Below, one piece after another: positions 52,096 to 61,597 of a stretch of DNA of 64,000 nucleotides. The stretch lies in the NCBI RefSeq assembly GCF_028690125.1, contig NZ_JAQVBV010000018.1:41331-105330 (forward strand). Reading direction: 5' to 3'. The notes under the pieces are model-generated. The model saw only the letters and a list, made by a program, of their open reading frames with translations, was not told where the DNA came from and made no database searches. Each line of letters opens with the position of its first letter. Position 1 is the first letter of the stretch. The translations under genes and the position numbers were made by a program. The DNA is from Bacteroides sp. GTDB taxonomy: Bacteria > Bacteroidota > Bacteroidia > Bacteroidales > Bacteroidaceae.

Positions 52096-53064
52096 ATGAA
52101 AAGAAGAAAAATTATCATGTTGTCTGTGTGGAGTAGTTTCCTACTGAATTTAAGCATCTGTTTCGCTAGTGTTCCTCCGGCAGAAAAGTGGGAAGCTTTT
52201 GGAGATATAGCATTTAAAGATGGATTTGCATTAAGTCCACTGAATACTAAGATAGTGGAGGAAAAGGGAGGATGGGAGAAAGCTTGCGTAGATACCCTCT
52301 ATTTTGAGAAACAAAACATAATTCCAACTTGGAAAATGGCTCAATGGTCTAGTAAACACGATTTAGGGAATACAATTCCTGTGGAGAATCAGAATGGAGC
52401 AATAACATATACCAATCAGGGGAAAAAAGTGATTTGGAATCCTGACGGTAGTTTATGGTTGGAAGTCAATGCAAGCCAAGAGTATGATAAACCACGACAG
52501 GGAAATGAACCCTGGCCTCACCTCTTGATTGAACAAGACTTCGCACGTCATCCGAATATAGGTAAAGTCAAGCAACTGGACTTCTCAATGGAAATAAAAC
52601 TAGAGAAATGTGAGAAGAAAATGTCTGATAGTGAATATAATCCGGAGATACATACGGCTCAATCTCCCTTTTACTTTGTTTTGAAAAATGAGAATAGCCA
52701 GTCTTCGGACTTTAACTCTTTTATTTGGCTGGGTATTCCTTCTTATGATTACCGGTATCAACAGATGACAGACCGGGAAACTATTTCTTGGGATTTGGGT
52801 ACTTCCACTTATATTTATAATGTGCCTCAATTACCTGTATGGGGCGATATCACTTTTCAAGATAAACAATGGCATCAGGCTAAAGTAGATGTACTGCCTC
52901 TGATTAAAGAAGCTATTGAGAGAATGAGATCAAAAGGCTTTTTTAAGGATACAACTTGGGAGGATATGGAAATTTGCGGGATAAACTTCGGCTGGGAAGT
53001 ACCCGGTACGTTTGATGCCGCCATCAGTGTAAGGAATATGAGCCTGAAGGTGACTGATAACTAA
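52096..53064 (+). CDS. Exported protein of unknown function, beta-sandwich-like
   Basis: 322 residues. The N-terminus KRRKIIMLSVWSSFLLNLSICFASVPP is a cleavable signal peptide with no lipobox Cys at the usual place. The mature chain is rich in aromatic residues and beta-prone segments (SLWLEVNASQEYDKPRQGNEPWPHLLIEQDF, FYFVLKNENSQSSDFNSFIWLGIPSYDYRY, WEDMEICGINFGWEVPGTFDAAISVRNMSLKV). It resembles carbohydrate-binding or lectin-type sandwiches, but I cannot place it in a family. It ends 4 bases into the convergent lipoprotein gene. Confidence 0.72.
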   Translation: MKRRKIIMLSVWSSFLLNLSICFASVPPAEKWEAFGDIAFKDGFALSPLNTKIVEEKGGWEKACVDTLYFEKQNIIPTWKMAQWSSKHDLGNTIPVENQNGAITYTNQGKKVIWNPDGSLWLEVNASQEYDKPRQGNEPWPHLLIEQDFARHPNIGKVKQLDFSMEIKLEKCEKKMSDSEYNPEIHTAQSPFYFVLKNENSQSSDFNSFIWLGIPSYDYRYQQMTDRETISWDLGTSTYIYNVPQLPVWGDITFQDKQWHQAKVDVLPLIKEAIERMRSKGFFKDTTWEDMEICGINFGWEVPGTFDAAISVRNMSLKVTDN

Positions 53065-53897
53065 AGAAAAAAGTCGGTCAAAGAAGTCACACTCCAAGAA
53101 TTCCTAAAATCTGGTGACGTTGGTGCCAAGACCTGAATTTCCTTTTTCGGTTTACCATGCTTCATAGATTTAACCGGCTCCATTGGCGGAGTAATCATTG
53201 ATATTTCGCCTTTTAATACTTTTTTCTCTGCTCCAACAGCATATCCTTCCTTATCATATACTATTCGATCCGCAAACCATCCCAAAAAGTGACCATCAAA
53301 ATGATAGATTTTATCTTCCTGCTCCACATAAGCAACCGGAGTGCCATTCCACATATAAATAGTAGATTTTTCAGCATAAGCAATATATGCTACAGCCTTT
53401 TTATCTTTGTCAAACAAAGTAACTTCTGTTAGAAAGAAACGATCAAGCGAGGAGTCTGTTACACTCCATTCATCCTTAAATAAGGGAGTTTCCGGCACTA
53501 ATGACTGAACATACGGAACAGGTTTAACGTGCTTCACTCCTTTTACCGCTGATTCCGCAAGCGTCTCATTCATTTTTATGTCTCCTCTCACGACACCTTT
53601 TTTAGCCGCAACAGCATAGCCATCCTTATTATATATTATGCCATTCGTATACCATCCCAGAAATTGTCCGTTGAAATGATAAATTAGTCCGTCATCTTCC
53701 AAATAAGCCACCGGAGTACCGTCCCACATATAAATAGTCAAATCATCATCCACATAATTTATATAAGCCATCGGTTCTGCCTTCTTGTCAAACAAGGTGA
53801 CTTCTGATTCTTGCTGAACAATAGGTTTATCATCGTCTTTACTGCATCCTGACAGTAGTCCCGCAATAACGCATAAAATTAAAAGTAGCTTTTTCAT
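53061..53897 (-). CDS. Lipoprotein with two tandem 4-fold beta-flower-like domains
   Basis: 278 residues. Signal MKKLLLILCVIAGLLSGC is a lipobox. Two copies of a ~115-residue unit follow: VTLFDKKAEPMAYINY...YMWDGTPVAYLEDDGLIYHFNGQFLGWY and VTLFDKDKKAVAYIAY...YMWNGTPVAYVEQEDKIYHFDGHFLGWF, each ending in a conserved SVTDSSLDRFFL/SVTSLTDFFL tail. The repeated LFD, AYI, WNGTPVAY, YHFNG, LGW pattern matches the 4-fold beta-flower fold. Function unknown. It is convergent with the 52096 gene with a 4-base overlap. Confidence 0.78.
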   Translation of the reverse strand: MKKLLLILCVIAGLLSGCSKDDDKPIVQQESEVTLFDKKAEPMAYINYVDDDLTIYMWDGTPVAYLEDDGLIYHFNGQFLGWYTNGIIYNKDGYAVAAKKGVVRGDIKMNETLAESAVKGVKHVKPVPYVQSLVPETPLFKDEWSVTDSSLDRFFLTEVTLFDKDKKAVAYIAYAEKSTIYMWNGTPVAYVEQEDKIYHFDGHFLGWFADRIVYDKEGYAVGAEKKVLKGEISMITPPMEPVKSMKHGKPKKEIQVLAPTSPDFRNSWSVTSLTDFFL

Positions 53898-54016
53898 ATT
53901 TTACACTATAAGATTCATTCATATGACCCGCAAATATAGAGATTATAAACAAAAACAGATAATCTTTACCTGCAAAAATACCGGAATCCTACAATAGAGT
54001 ACTCATTATAAATGAA

Positions 54017-54048
54017 AAGGCATATCCGTTTTTACCCGGATACGCCTT
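54017..54048 (-). terminator. Terminator of the efflux operon (after tetR-like gene)
   Basis: AAGGCATATCCG (54017-54028) pairs with CGGATACGCCTT (54037-54048), then TTTTCATTT on the minus strand, 7 bases after the TetR gene stop. Confidence 0.75.
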
Positions 54049-54054
54049 CTCTCT

Positions 54055-54663
54055 TCAAACACAAACATTTAACTTATCGAATGCCAGATGTTCATCAATA
54101 TAACGAATCCCATCCATTTTAAAAAGTCCTCGTAAAAGCATATAATTCAACACCCGTTGTACCATATATGGAGTGCCTTGCAGGCAACTCCGGTAAATTA
54201 CGTCTTGCAAATCTACCGCAAAGCGATCCGTATCGACTCCCGGAAGCAGATAACCACATATTTTACAATGCGTCAGTATATCAATGAACTGCTGTAACCA
54301 GAAAGCCTTTTCCCGTTCAAAAGAGAGGCGATACTCTTCGTCTGCGGCAATGTCCAACAGTAAAGTCTTCCCCAACGAATGCAACAAAGTGAGATACCCG
54401 TTCACTGTCATGAAAAGAAGTTCCATGCACGAACGATCCATTCGTATTTGCTTCTGTTGTACATGATTTCTGATTTCATTGGCAAAATCGGAAAGGCAAA
54501 CACGGAACAGGCAGACTTTGCTGGGGAAGAGTTTGTAAAGCGTGCGCTTCGACATTCTCATCCCTTTGGCTATGTCGTCCATAGTCAGTCCATTGGTTCC
54601 ATGCAAAGACATTTCCCGTTTGGTATAATCGAGTATCTCACTCCGTAATGTTTCAGGATTCAT
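54055..54663 (-). CDS. TetR-family regulator
   Basis: 202 residues. The N-terminal helix-turn-helix reads LRSEILDYTKREMSLHGTNGLTMDDIAKGMRMSKRTLYKLFPSKVCLF, the TetR pattern. The ligand domain is divergent as usual. It is the last gene of the efflux operon (10 bases after the outer-membrane factor gene), so it is probably co-transcribed with the pump it controls. The inducer is unknown. Confidence 0.9.
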   Translation of the reverse strand: MNPETLRSEILDYTKREMSLHGTNGLTMDDIAKGMRMSKRTLYKLFPSKVCLFRVCLSDFANEIRNHVQQKQIRMDRSCMELLFMTVNGYLTLLHSLGKTLLLDIAADEEYRLSFEREKAFWLQQFIDILTHCKICGYLLPGVDTDRFAVDLQDVIYRSCLQGTPYMVQRVLNYMLLRGLFKMDGIRYIDEHLAFDKLNVCV

Positions 54664-54672
54664 ACTGTTCTC

Positions 54673-56037
54673 TTACATCCTGCCACCACCCAGTGCCTGA
54701 TATAAAGTAATCATTCCCTGGATCTCGGTAAAGCGGTTTGCCACTTGAGAAAGCTGAGCATTCAGCAATGTTTGCTGTGCGGTCAGGACTTCCAGATAAG
54801 TTGTATCACTATGCTTCATCAGAAGATTTGTACTCCTGACAGCCGTATGCAAAGAAGCAACTTGTTTATCGTAGAATGTTGCTTTTTCACGCGCTGTCTG
54901 ATACTGTACCAACGCTTCATTTACTTCCACTCCCGCATTCAACAATGTTTGTTCAAAGCTGAGACGAGCTTCTTCCTGTTGTGCTTTCGCTATTTTCAAT
55001 TGGGCGATATTTGCACCTTTATTAAATAAAGGTTGAGTCAGGGAAGCCACTGCCGAAGCAATAAACTTACCCGGATTGAGAATCATACTTCCGGCATTAT
55101 TCGTCCATCCGGCACTACCACTCAACGTGATAGAAGGATAGAAAGCCGAGCGGGCGGAATTTGTTGAGTAGAACGCCTGCGCCAAAGAAAATTCTGCGCT
55201 ACGAACATCCGGACGGTTAGAAAGCATCTGCAAAGGAACTCCTACAGAGAAGTTTTCCGGTAATTGTTGGTTTTCCAATTTACCACGCTGAATGGTGTGG
55301 GGAACTTCCGCCAACAATAAGTTCATAGAATTCTCCGCCTGATTGATTTGTTCTTTCAGATCGAGCACCGTTGTACGAATGGTATAATAGTTAGCTTCTG
55401 TCTGCGCCAACCCCGCTTCATTCATCATACCTGCTTTCTTCATGGCACGGGAGGTTCTTACACTCTCTTCCCATGCTTTTTCGGTGGCAACAGCTATTTC
55501 ATACTGAGCGTCGAGCATCAGCAACGTATAATAATTGTTGGCTACGGCAGATACCAACTGTGTTTTTACAGCCTGCTCAAACTCTTTACTTTGCTCGTAA
55601 GCTGCTTTCGCACGACGTTTTGTATTAGTGATTCGACCGAAAATATCCAGTTCCCACGAAGCTGTTGCAGGTAATGAATACGTCTGTGTGGCTTTTCCTT
55701 TATCAAAACTGCTAGTTGCTCCTTCCGGTGCAAGAAACAAAGAAGGCAAGTAAGACAACTTTGCGGTCATCAAAGAAGCTTCCGCCTCTTTTACACGCAA
55801 ATGAGCTGTCTGCATATCTGTATTCTTCACCAGAACCGAGTCGATCAACACTTGAAGATGCTGATCGGTGAACACTTCCCGCCAAGAAAGATTTCCAAAA
55901 TTTGCCGTATCGGTGGCAGCGACTGACTCGCTGCCGTAAAGTCCCTCGGGAACTTCCGATACCGGTTTATATTTATTATAGATACCGCAACTACTCAAAA
56001 CAACCGTCATTGCGGATAATATTATTATTTTTCTCAT
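54673..56037 (-). CDS. RND efflux outer-membrane factor (OprM/NodT family)
   Basis: 454 residues with lipobox signal MRKIIILSAMTVVLSSCG. Two OEP repeats with long helices follow: LRVKEAEASLMTAKLSYLPSLFLAPEG, SWELDIFGRITNTKRRAKAAYEQSKEF, MLSNRPDVRSAEFSLAQAFYSTNSARSAFYPSITLSG and the LNAQLSQVANRFTEIQGMITLYQALGGG end typical of NodT. It forms the outer-membrane channel of the tripartite pump with the next two genes. Confidence 0.93.
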   Translation of the reverse strand: MRKIIILSAMTVVLSSCGIYNKYKPVSEVPEGLYGSESVAATDTANFGNLSWREVFTDQHLQVLIDSVLVKNTDMQTAHLRVKEAEASLMTAKLSYLPSLFLAPEGATSSFDKGKATQTYSLPATASWELDIFGRITNTKRRAKAAYEQSKEFEQAVKTQLVSAVANNYYTLLMLDAQYEIAVATEKAWEESVRTSRAMKKAGMMNEAGLAQTEANYYTIRTTVLDLKEQINQAENSMNLLLAEVPHTIQRGKLENQQLPENFSVGVPLQMLSNRPDVRSAEFSLAQAFYSTNSARSAFYPSITLSGSAGWTNNAGSMILNPGKFIASAVASLTQPLFNKGANIAQLKIAKAQQEEARLSFEQTLLNAGVEVNEALVQYQTAREKATFYDKQVASLHTAVRSTNLLMKHSDTTYLEVLTAQQTLLNAQLSQVANRFTEIQGMITLYQALGGGRM

Positions 56038-56081
56038 ATTTCTTTTTTATAATTGAAAACTCTGTGTCACGTTGTGGTGAC

Positions 56082-59000
56082 TCATTTTTTTCCTGCCTCA
56101 GACTTTTCTTCATTACTTATCTTGATTTCTTCTTCGATTTGCCAATCCTCTGTAGGCATGGTTTGCACAGGGCGCAAACGTTCTTGCAGCCACTGGAAAG
56201 CAATGAACAAAGTCGGAACAATGAAAAGCAACGCCAACGTACCAATCGTCATACCACCGACTACACCTGTACCCAACGAACGGTTACCATTTGCACCTAC
56301 TCCGCTGGACATCATCAAGGGGAACAAACCGAATATCATCGTTAATGCTGTCATCAGGATTGGACGCAGACGAGCCTTAGCAGCACTTACCGCAGAAGCC
56401 ACGATTCCCAAACCTGCCTTACGACGTTCCGCAGCATATTCCGTCAGCAAAATAGCCGTTTTCGCCAGTAGACCGATCAACATAATCAATCCCGTTTGCA
56501 GATAGATATTGTTTTCCAGTCCGAACATTCGGGCAAAAAGGAAACTTCCCATCAATCCACAAGGTACACTCAAAAGAACGGCAAACGGAATCAGGAAGCT
56601 CTCGTACAAGGCACTCAGAATCAAGTAAATCATCAGGAAGCAGATACCGAAAATAATAATCGTCGTACCGCTTTGTTGATTTTCCTCACGGGTAATGCCT
56701 CCGTAATCGTAACCATATCCTTTCGGAAGAGATTGTTCAGCTGTTTCCTGTACTGCTTTGATGGCATCTCCGGTACTGTAACCATCCGCTGGCATGGCAT
56801 TCACTGCAATAGAGTTATACATATTGAAACGACTCAATGATTCTGCACCGTAACTACGTGTCAATGAAACAAACTGGCTCAACGGAGCCATCTCACCATT
56901 GGACATACGTACAAATGCGTTATCAAGTGATGACTCATCCATACGGAACAACGGATCTGCCTGAATCATTACTCTGTACACCTTAGAGAAACGGTTGAAG
57001 TTGGACACGTACTGACCACCGTAATAACCGGAGAGCGTACCCAACACTGCATCCGGTGTAATACCGGCACGTTTACACTTAGCAGCATCAATCTCTACGG
57101 TCCACTGCGGATAACGAACGTCGAACGTAGAATACGCCATCGAAATCTCCGGACGTTGATTCAACGCGCCCAGATATTGCTGGGTAGTCGTAAAGAAATC
57201 ATTGATGTCACCACCCATCTTATCCTGCATATGAAGTTCCAACGCATTACCCATACCATAACCCGGAATCATACCCGGAGAAATAGCAAAGACACTGGCG
57301 TCTTTAATATCAGCCGTACGACCGTACACTTGACCAATCACCGCCTGCACATTATCTTCATCATTCGGACGTTCATCCCAAGGTTTCAGTTTCAGAATCA
57401 ACATACCAAATGAACTTCCCTGTCCTGCCAACAATCCGTAACCGGAAACTTTCTGTACATGAGCAATCTGAGGAATCTCCATCATACGCTTTTCAACACG
57501 TTCCATCACTTCGTCAGTCGTTGTCAATGAGCTGCCTGAGGCTGTACTTACATTGACGAATATCACACCTTGATCTTCATCCGGAACCAGACTGGTCTTA
57601 GTTGTGTTCATCAGAAAAACCAACAGTACGATAGAACAAGCCAACAACGACCAAGTCAGCCACTTGCGCTTGATAAAGAACAATACGATATTCTTATATT
57701 TTTCCACCCACACATCGAAAGCCGAATTGAATGCCTTACGGAAACGTGCCGCAAAATTATTCTTCTGTGTGCCGTCTTCATTAATATAAGGTCTCAGCAA
57801 CAAAGCACACAACGCCGGGCTCAATGTCAATGCATTGACAGCCGATATACCGACAGCCACCGCCATTGTAAGACCAAACTGAGTATAGAACGTACCGGAA
57901 GTTCCCCCCATGAAAGATACCGGAATAAATACTGCCATAAACACAAGTGAAGAAGTAATGACGGCATTGCTGATCCCTTTCATCGCATCGATACTTGCCA
58001 TATACGACGATCTATATCCCACATCGAACCTAGACTGTACCGCCTCGACGACAATAATGGCATCATCAACCACCGTACCAATCACAAGTACCAGCGCAAA
58101 CAGAGTAAGCAAGTTGATACTGAATCCAGCCAAAGCCATAAACGCAAATGTACCAACCAATGAAACAACAATTCCCACCAAAGGAATCAACGTAGAACGG
58201 AAATCCTGCAAAAAGACATACACTACAAGAATTACCAGAATGATAGCTTCAATCAACGTCTTCACTACTTCATGAATAGAAGCAAACAGGAAATCATTCG
58301 AACTCATCATCTGTGTGAGTTCCACTCCCTTGGGAAGGTCTTTACTTACTTCTTCGAGCAAGTCGTCAATCTGTTGATTTACTTCGGTAGCATTGGAACC
58401 CGCTGTCTGGAACACCATACACGAAATACCCGGATGACCGTCCATACCACCATGATACGCATAACTATCCTGACCAAGCTGTATCTCCGCAATATCTTTC
58501 AGTTTCAACACCTCGCCATTGTCCGTAGAACGGATGACAATTTCTCCAAATTCCTCCGGAGTAATCAAACGTCCTTTATACTTCATTGTATACTGATACG
58601 TTTCACTAGAGTTTTCACCAAATGAACCTGTGGCAGATTCAATATTCTGTTCGGAAAGTACCACAGTAATATCCGACGGAATCAATTTATACTGCGCCAT
58701 TACATCTGGCTTCATCCACACACGCATACTATACTCACCTCCCATAATCATCATGTCGCCCACACCGGAAATACGCAGAATCTGCGGTTTCAGGTTAATA
58801 CTGATGTAGTTGGAAAGGAAGTTTTCGTCATAGCTATCGTCCGGACTGTATAATGAGAACATCTGCAAAATACTTGTCTGACGTTTGGAAGTGGTTACTC
58901 CCACCTGAGTTACTTCCGCCGGAAGCTGTCCCGTAGCTCTCGACACACGGTTCTGCACATTGACAGCCGCCATATCCGGATCTGTTCCTTGTTTAAAGTA

Positions 59001-59279
59001 AACGGTAATGCTCACTGAACCGGAATTAGTGGCCGAAGAGGTCATGTATGTCATATCTTCCACACCATTAATAGCCTCTTCCAAAGGAGCAACCACACTT
59101 TTCTGCAAAGTTTCTGCACTTGCACCATAGTAGGTGGTACTCACCATTATGGTAGGGGGAGCAATATCCGGATACTGCTCAACGGGCAGACTGAACAGCC
59201 CGATGATACCCACAACGACAATCGTAATAGAAATGACTGCCGATAATACAGGGCGTTCAATAAAGGTTCTTAAATTCAT
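56082..59279 (-). CDS. RND efflux transporter, HAE1 family
   Basis: 1065 residues, normal for HAE1. MNLRTFIERPVLSAVISITIVVVGIIGLFSLPVEQYPDIAPPTIMVSTTYYGASAETLQKSVV is the AcrB-type start. The proton-relay Asp pair is visible in FALVLVIGTVVDDAIIVVEAV, and GEYSMRVWMKPDVMAQY and SVPCGLMGSFLFARMFG blocks follow. It exports drugs or envelope lipids using the proton gradient. The gene order fusion protein, pump, channel, TetR is compact; its start is 3 bases after the fusion-protein stop. Confidence 0.95.
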   Translation of the reverse strand: MNLRTFIERPVLSAVISITIVVVGIIGLFSLPVEQYPDIAPPTIMVSTTYYGASAETLQKSVVAPLEEAINGVEDMTYMTSSATNSGSVSITVYFKQGTDPDMAAVNVQNRVSRATGQLPAEVTQVGVTTSKRQTSILQMFSLYSPDDSYDENFLSNYISINLKPQILRISGVGDMMIMGGEYSMRVWMKPDVMAQYKLIPSDITVVLSEQNIESATGSFGENSSETYQYTMKYKGRLITPEEFGEIVIRSTDNGEVLKLKDIAEIQLGQDSYAYHGGMDGHPGISCMVFQTAGSNATEVNQQIDDLLEEVSKDLPKGVELTQMMSSNDFLFASIHEVVKTLIEAIILVILVVYVFLQDFRSTLIPLVGIVVSLVGTFAFMALAGFSINLLTLFALVLVIGTVVDDAIIVVEAVQSRFDVGYRSSYMASIDAMKGISNAVITSSLVFMAVFIPVSFMGGTSGTFYTQFGLTMAVAVGISAVNALTLSPALCALLLRPYINEDGTQKNNFAARFRKAFNSAFDVWVEKYKNIVLFFIKRKWLTWSLLACSIVLLVFLMNTTKTSLVPDEDQGVIFVNVSTASGSSLTTTDEVMERVEKRMMEIPQIAHVQKVSGYGLLAGQGSSFGMLILKLKPWDERPNDEDNVQAVIGQVYGRTADIKDASVFAISPGMIPGYGMGNALELHMQDKMGGDINDFFTTTQQYLGALNQRPEISMAYSTFDVRYPQWTVEIDAAKCKRAGITPDAVLGTLSGYYGGQYVSNFNRFSKVYRVMIQADPLFRMDESSLDNAFVRMSNGEMAPLSQFVSLTRSYGAESLSRFNMYNSIAVNAMPADGYSTGDAIKAVQETAEQSLPKGYGYDYGGITREENQQSGTTIIIFGICFLMIYLILSALYESFLIPFAVLLSVPCGLMGSFLFARMFGLENNIYLQTGLIMLIGLLAKTAILLTEYAAERRKAGLGIVASAVSAAKARLRPILMTALTMIFGLFPLMMSSGVGANGNRSLGTGVVGGMTIGTLALLFIVPTLFIAFQWLQERLRPVQTMPTEDWQIEEEIKISNEEKSEAGKK

Positions 59280-59282
59280 GGA

Positions 59283-60437
59283 TTATCCCTCCTTTGTTTG
59301 ATTTTCAGTAGTTGTCGTTGTAGCCTGGGTGGTCTTTACCTGGATGGGCGTACCTTCACGAAGCAATCCAGCTCCTTCCGCCACAATTACATCCCCCGGA
59401 ACCAGTCCTTCATCTACAATAAATTCACGACCACCATTTACACGGGTAACCTGTATCAGAGCTGATTGCGCTTTACCGTCCACTACTTTATATACATATC
59501 TCTTATCCTGAATTTCAAATGTGGCAGCTTGTGGAATAACAAGTGCTTCCATTTTTTGTACAGGAATAATCACATTGCCTGCACCACCGCTATGTAACAG
59601 CCCTTCTTTGTTTGGGAATACGGCACGCAAACTGACAGTTCCGGTCGAACGGTCGATAACTCCACTGATAGTCTCAATCTGTCCTTGTTGAGGATAAGCG
59701 GACTTATCACTCAACTGCAAGTCGATGACAGGCATATTCTTCAACGCTTCTTCCTTAGAACCATATTGGCGAATCAAGCCCAGCAATTGGTTTTCTGTCA
59801 TCGAAAAGTAAACGAACATATCCGAGTTATCGGAAACTGTAGTCAAAGGTTCGGCTAGATTGGAACTAACCAACGCACCTACACGATAAGGCAATGTACC
59901 AATGACTCCATCCGCAGGACTTTTCACAACTGTGTAAGAAAGGTTGTTACGGGCATTTACTTCCTGAGCTTTTGCTTGTGCGAGTTGTGCTTTAGCAGCC
60001 AGAAGAGAGTTTTTCGCTGTATTCAGGTCGAAAGAGGAAACTACATTTTCTTTATACAGTTCCTCTTTGCTTTCGTAAGTCAGTTGTGCCGTAGCAAGAG
60101 AGGCTTTAGCAGACTCCACATTTGCCAAAGCTGTCTGTAATGCAGCTTCGTAGGGTACTTGATCGATAATAAACAATGTCTGTCCATTCTTCACACGCTG
60201 ACCTTCCGTTACACTGATTTTGGTCAGCGTACCACTCACCTGTGGATAAATATCAATATCTTGACGTCCCCGAATCGTTGCCGAATGTGTACTCGAAATC
60301 TTCCGGTCCGCCGGAGCAAGAGTCATCACTTCGTATCCTGTTTCCATTTGTGCCGGCGGTGCCTGTTTACATCCCACAGCAGCCAAAGAGCATAGCAATA
60401 CTAATGCCTGCTTCATTTTACATACCTTTTTACTCAT
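59283..60437 (-). CDS. RND efflux periplasmic adaptor
   Basis: 384 residues. Signal with lipobox (MKQALVLLCSLAAVGC). The MFP layout is clear: ATIRGRQDIDIYPQVSGTLTKISVTEGQRVKNGQTLFIIDQVPYEAALQTALANVESAKASL (lipoyl half and hairpin), VVKSPADGVIGTLPYRVGALVSSNLAEPLTTVSDNSDMFVYFSMTE, and VIPQAATFEIQDKRYVYKVVDG. It links inner-membrane pump and outer-membrane channel. The start may be ATG 60437 or 60416. It is the first gene of the operon. Confidence 0.93.
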   Translation of the reverse strand: MSKKVCKMKQALVLLCSLAAVGCKQAPPAQMETGYEVMTLAPADRKISSTHSATIRGRQDIDIYPQVSGTLTKISVTEGQRVKNGQTLFIIDQVPYEAALQTALANVESAKASLATAQLTYESKEELYKENVVSSFDLNTAKNSLLAAKAQLAQAKAQEVNARNNLSYTVVKSPADGVIGTLPYRVGALVSSNLAEPLTTVSDNSDMFVYFSMTENQLLGLIRQYGSKEEALKNMPVIDLQLSDKSAYPQQGQIETISGVIDRSTGTVSLRAVFPNKEGLLHSGGAGNVIIPVQKMEALVIPQAATFEIQDKRYVYKVVDGKAQSALIQVTRVNGGREFIVDEGLVPGDVIVAEGAGLLREGTPIQVKTTQATTTTTENQTKEG

Positions 60438-60469
60438 TTTATTATTACCTAATTAAAAAATTATTGCGG

Positions 60470-60477
60470 CAAAGGTA
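60470..60477 (-). promoter_or_regulatory. Promoter -7 element of the RND operon
   Basis: Minus strand TACCTTTG, 33 bases before the adaptor start, in the divergent region shared with the AraC gene. Confidence 0.6.
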
Positions 60478-60565
60478 GATACATTTTATAATAGAAAACT
60501 ATTCATAGTGTTTCCAGTTTTGTTCATTTTCGGAATATAAAAACTAATATTTAGCAAAAAAGTCC

Positions 60566-60573
60566 TATTTTTG
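60566..60573 (+). promoter_or_regulatory. Promoter -7 element of the AraC gene
   Basis: TATTTTTG (TAnnTTTG), 22 bases before the ATG at 60596, divergent from the RND promoter. Confidence 0.6.
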
Positions 60574-60595
60574 TATTCCAAAAATAGAACTGTAT

Positions 60596-61456
60596 ATGAA
60601 AAAGAGAGAATCATTACTTGCCGTACTTCGCGAACCTTTTGTGGCCGGCATAGATGAAAATCTATCACCTATCATGCATCATTTATGGAAATTGGATGGA
60701 GGTGCTATCTATTTCTGCCGAAGTGGGTGGGCACACGTTACGATTGACCTGAAAGATTATGAAATTATAGAAAACACTCAAGTAGTATTATTACCGGGTA
60801 CTATCATACGTGTCAATGGTTGCAGCAGTGACTTTACCGCCTCTTTCTTCGGATTCCCCCAGGATATGTTTCGGGAAGCTTGTCTCCGGTTCGAACCCAT
60901 TTTCTTCCGGTTCATCAAAGAGAATCCTTGTTACACTCCCCCCGAAGAAAATACCGAAGCCATTAAAGGACTAATACGTGCCACAACAGCAATCTATAAA
61001 GACCGTGAGAACCGTTTTCGGAATCAAATAGCCAAAAATCATCTTCAATCTTTCATGTTGGACATTTATGACAAGTGTTATCGTTACTTTGACCGGCAGA
61101 AAATTGAAGGAGGAAACCGACAGGATGAGATATTTAAGAATTTCGTCTCTTTAGTCCACGAAAATTGTATTTCGGAACGGGAAGTGAATTTCTATGCCGG
61201 CAAACTTTGTATTTCTACCAAATATCTGACTGGTATCTGTAGAAGTGTGACCGGAGATTCCGCTAAAAAGATTATTGATGACTTTGCCATTCTGGAAATT
61301 AAAGTGTTACTCCAATCCACCGGACTAACCATACAAGAGATAGCCGACCGGCTCGGTTTCCCGGACCAGTCGTATCTGGGCAGATATTTTAAACGACACG
61401 AAGGAATGTCACCCAGAGAGTATCAAAGCAAATATAATATTCAGAAGGGCTTTTAA
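60596..61456 (+). CDS. AraC-family transcription regulator
   Basis: 286 residues. N-terminal cupin-like sensor (HHLWKLDGGAIYFCRSGWAHVTIDLKDYEIIENTQVVLLPGTIIRVNGCSSDFTASFFGF). C-terminal HTH pair: NFYAGKLCISTKYLTGICRSVTGDSAKKIIDDFAILEIKVLL, then TIQEIADRLGFPDQSYLGRYFKRHEGMSPREYQSKY. It is divergent from the RND operon across about 160 bases, which suggests that it controls that pump, itself, or both. Ligand unknown. Confidence 0.9.
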   Translation: MKKRESLLAVLREPFVAGIDENLSPIMHHLWKLDGGAIYFCRSGWAHVTIDLKDYEIIENTQVVLLPGTIIRVNGCSSDFTASFFGFPQDMFREACLRFEPIFFRFIKENPCYTPPEENTEAIKGLIRATTAIYKDRENRFRNQIAKNHLQSFMLDIYDKCYRYFDRQKIEGGNRQDEIFKNFVSLVHENCISEREVNFYAGKLCISTKYLTGICRSVTGDSAKKIIDDFAILEIKVLLQSTGLTIQEIADRLGFPDQSYLGRYFKRHEGMSPREYQSKYNIQKGF

Positions 61457-61490
61457 ATATCTTTATCAACAAAAAAGTAGAGATACGCGG

Positions 61491-61575
61491 AAGTTGTGCA
61501 TAAAAATGTAGAATTTCAACAAAAAGTCGTGCAAAAAAGTGTAACACATCTCAAAAAGTCATGCATAAAAAGGAT
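61491..61575. repeat. Three degenerate AAGTyrTGCA repeats, 32-33 bp apart
   Basis: AAGTTGTGCATAAAAA (61491), AAGTCGTGCAAAAAAG (61524) and AAGTCATGCATAAAAA (61556) sit in the convergent intergenic space between the AraC and MFS genes. Spacing is about three helical turns. Binding sites or decayed element remnants are both possible. Confidence 0.5.
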
Positions 61576-61597
61576 ACACAATCAGCAGTATTTACAT

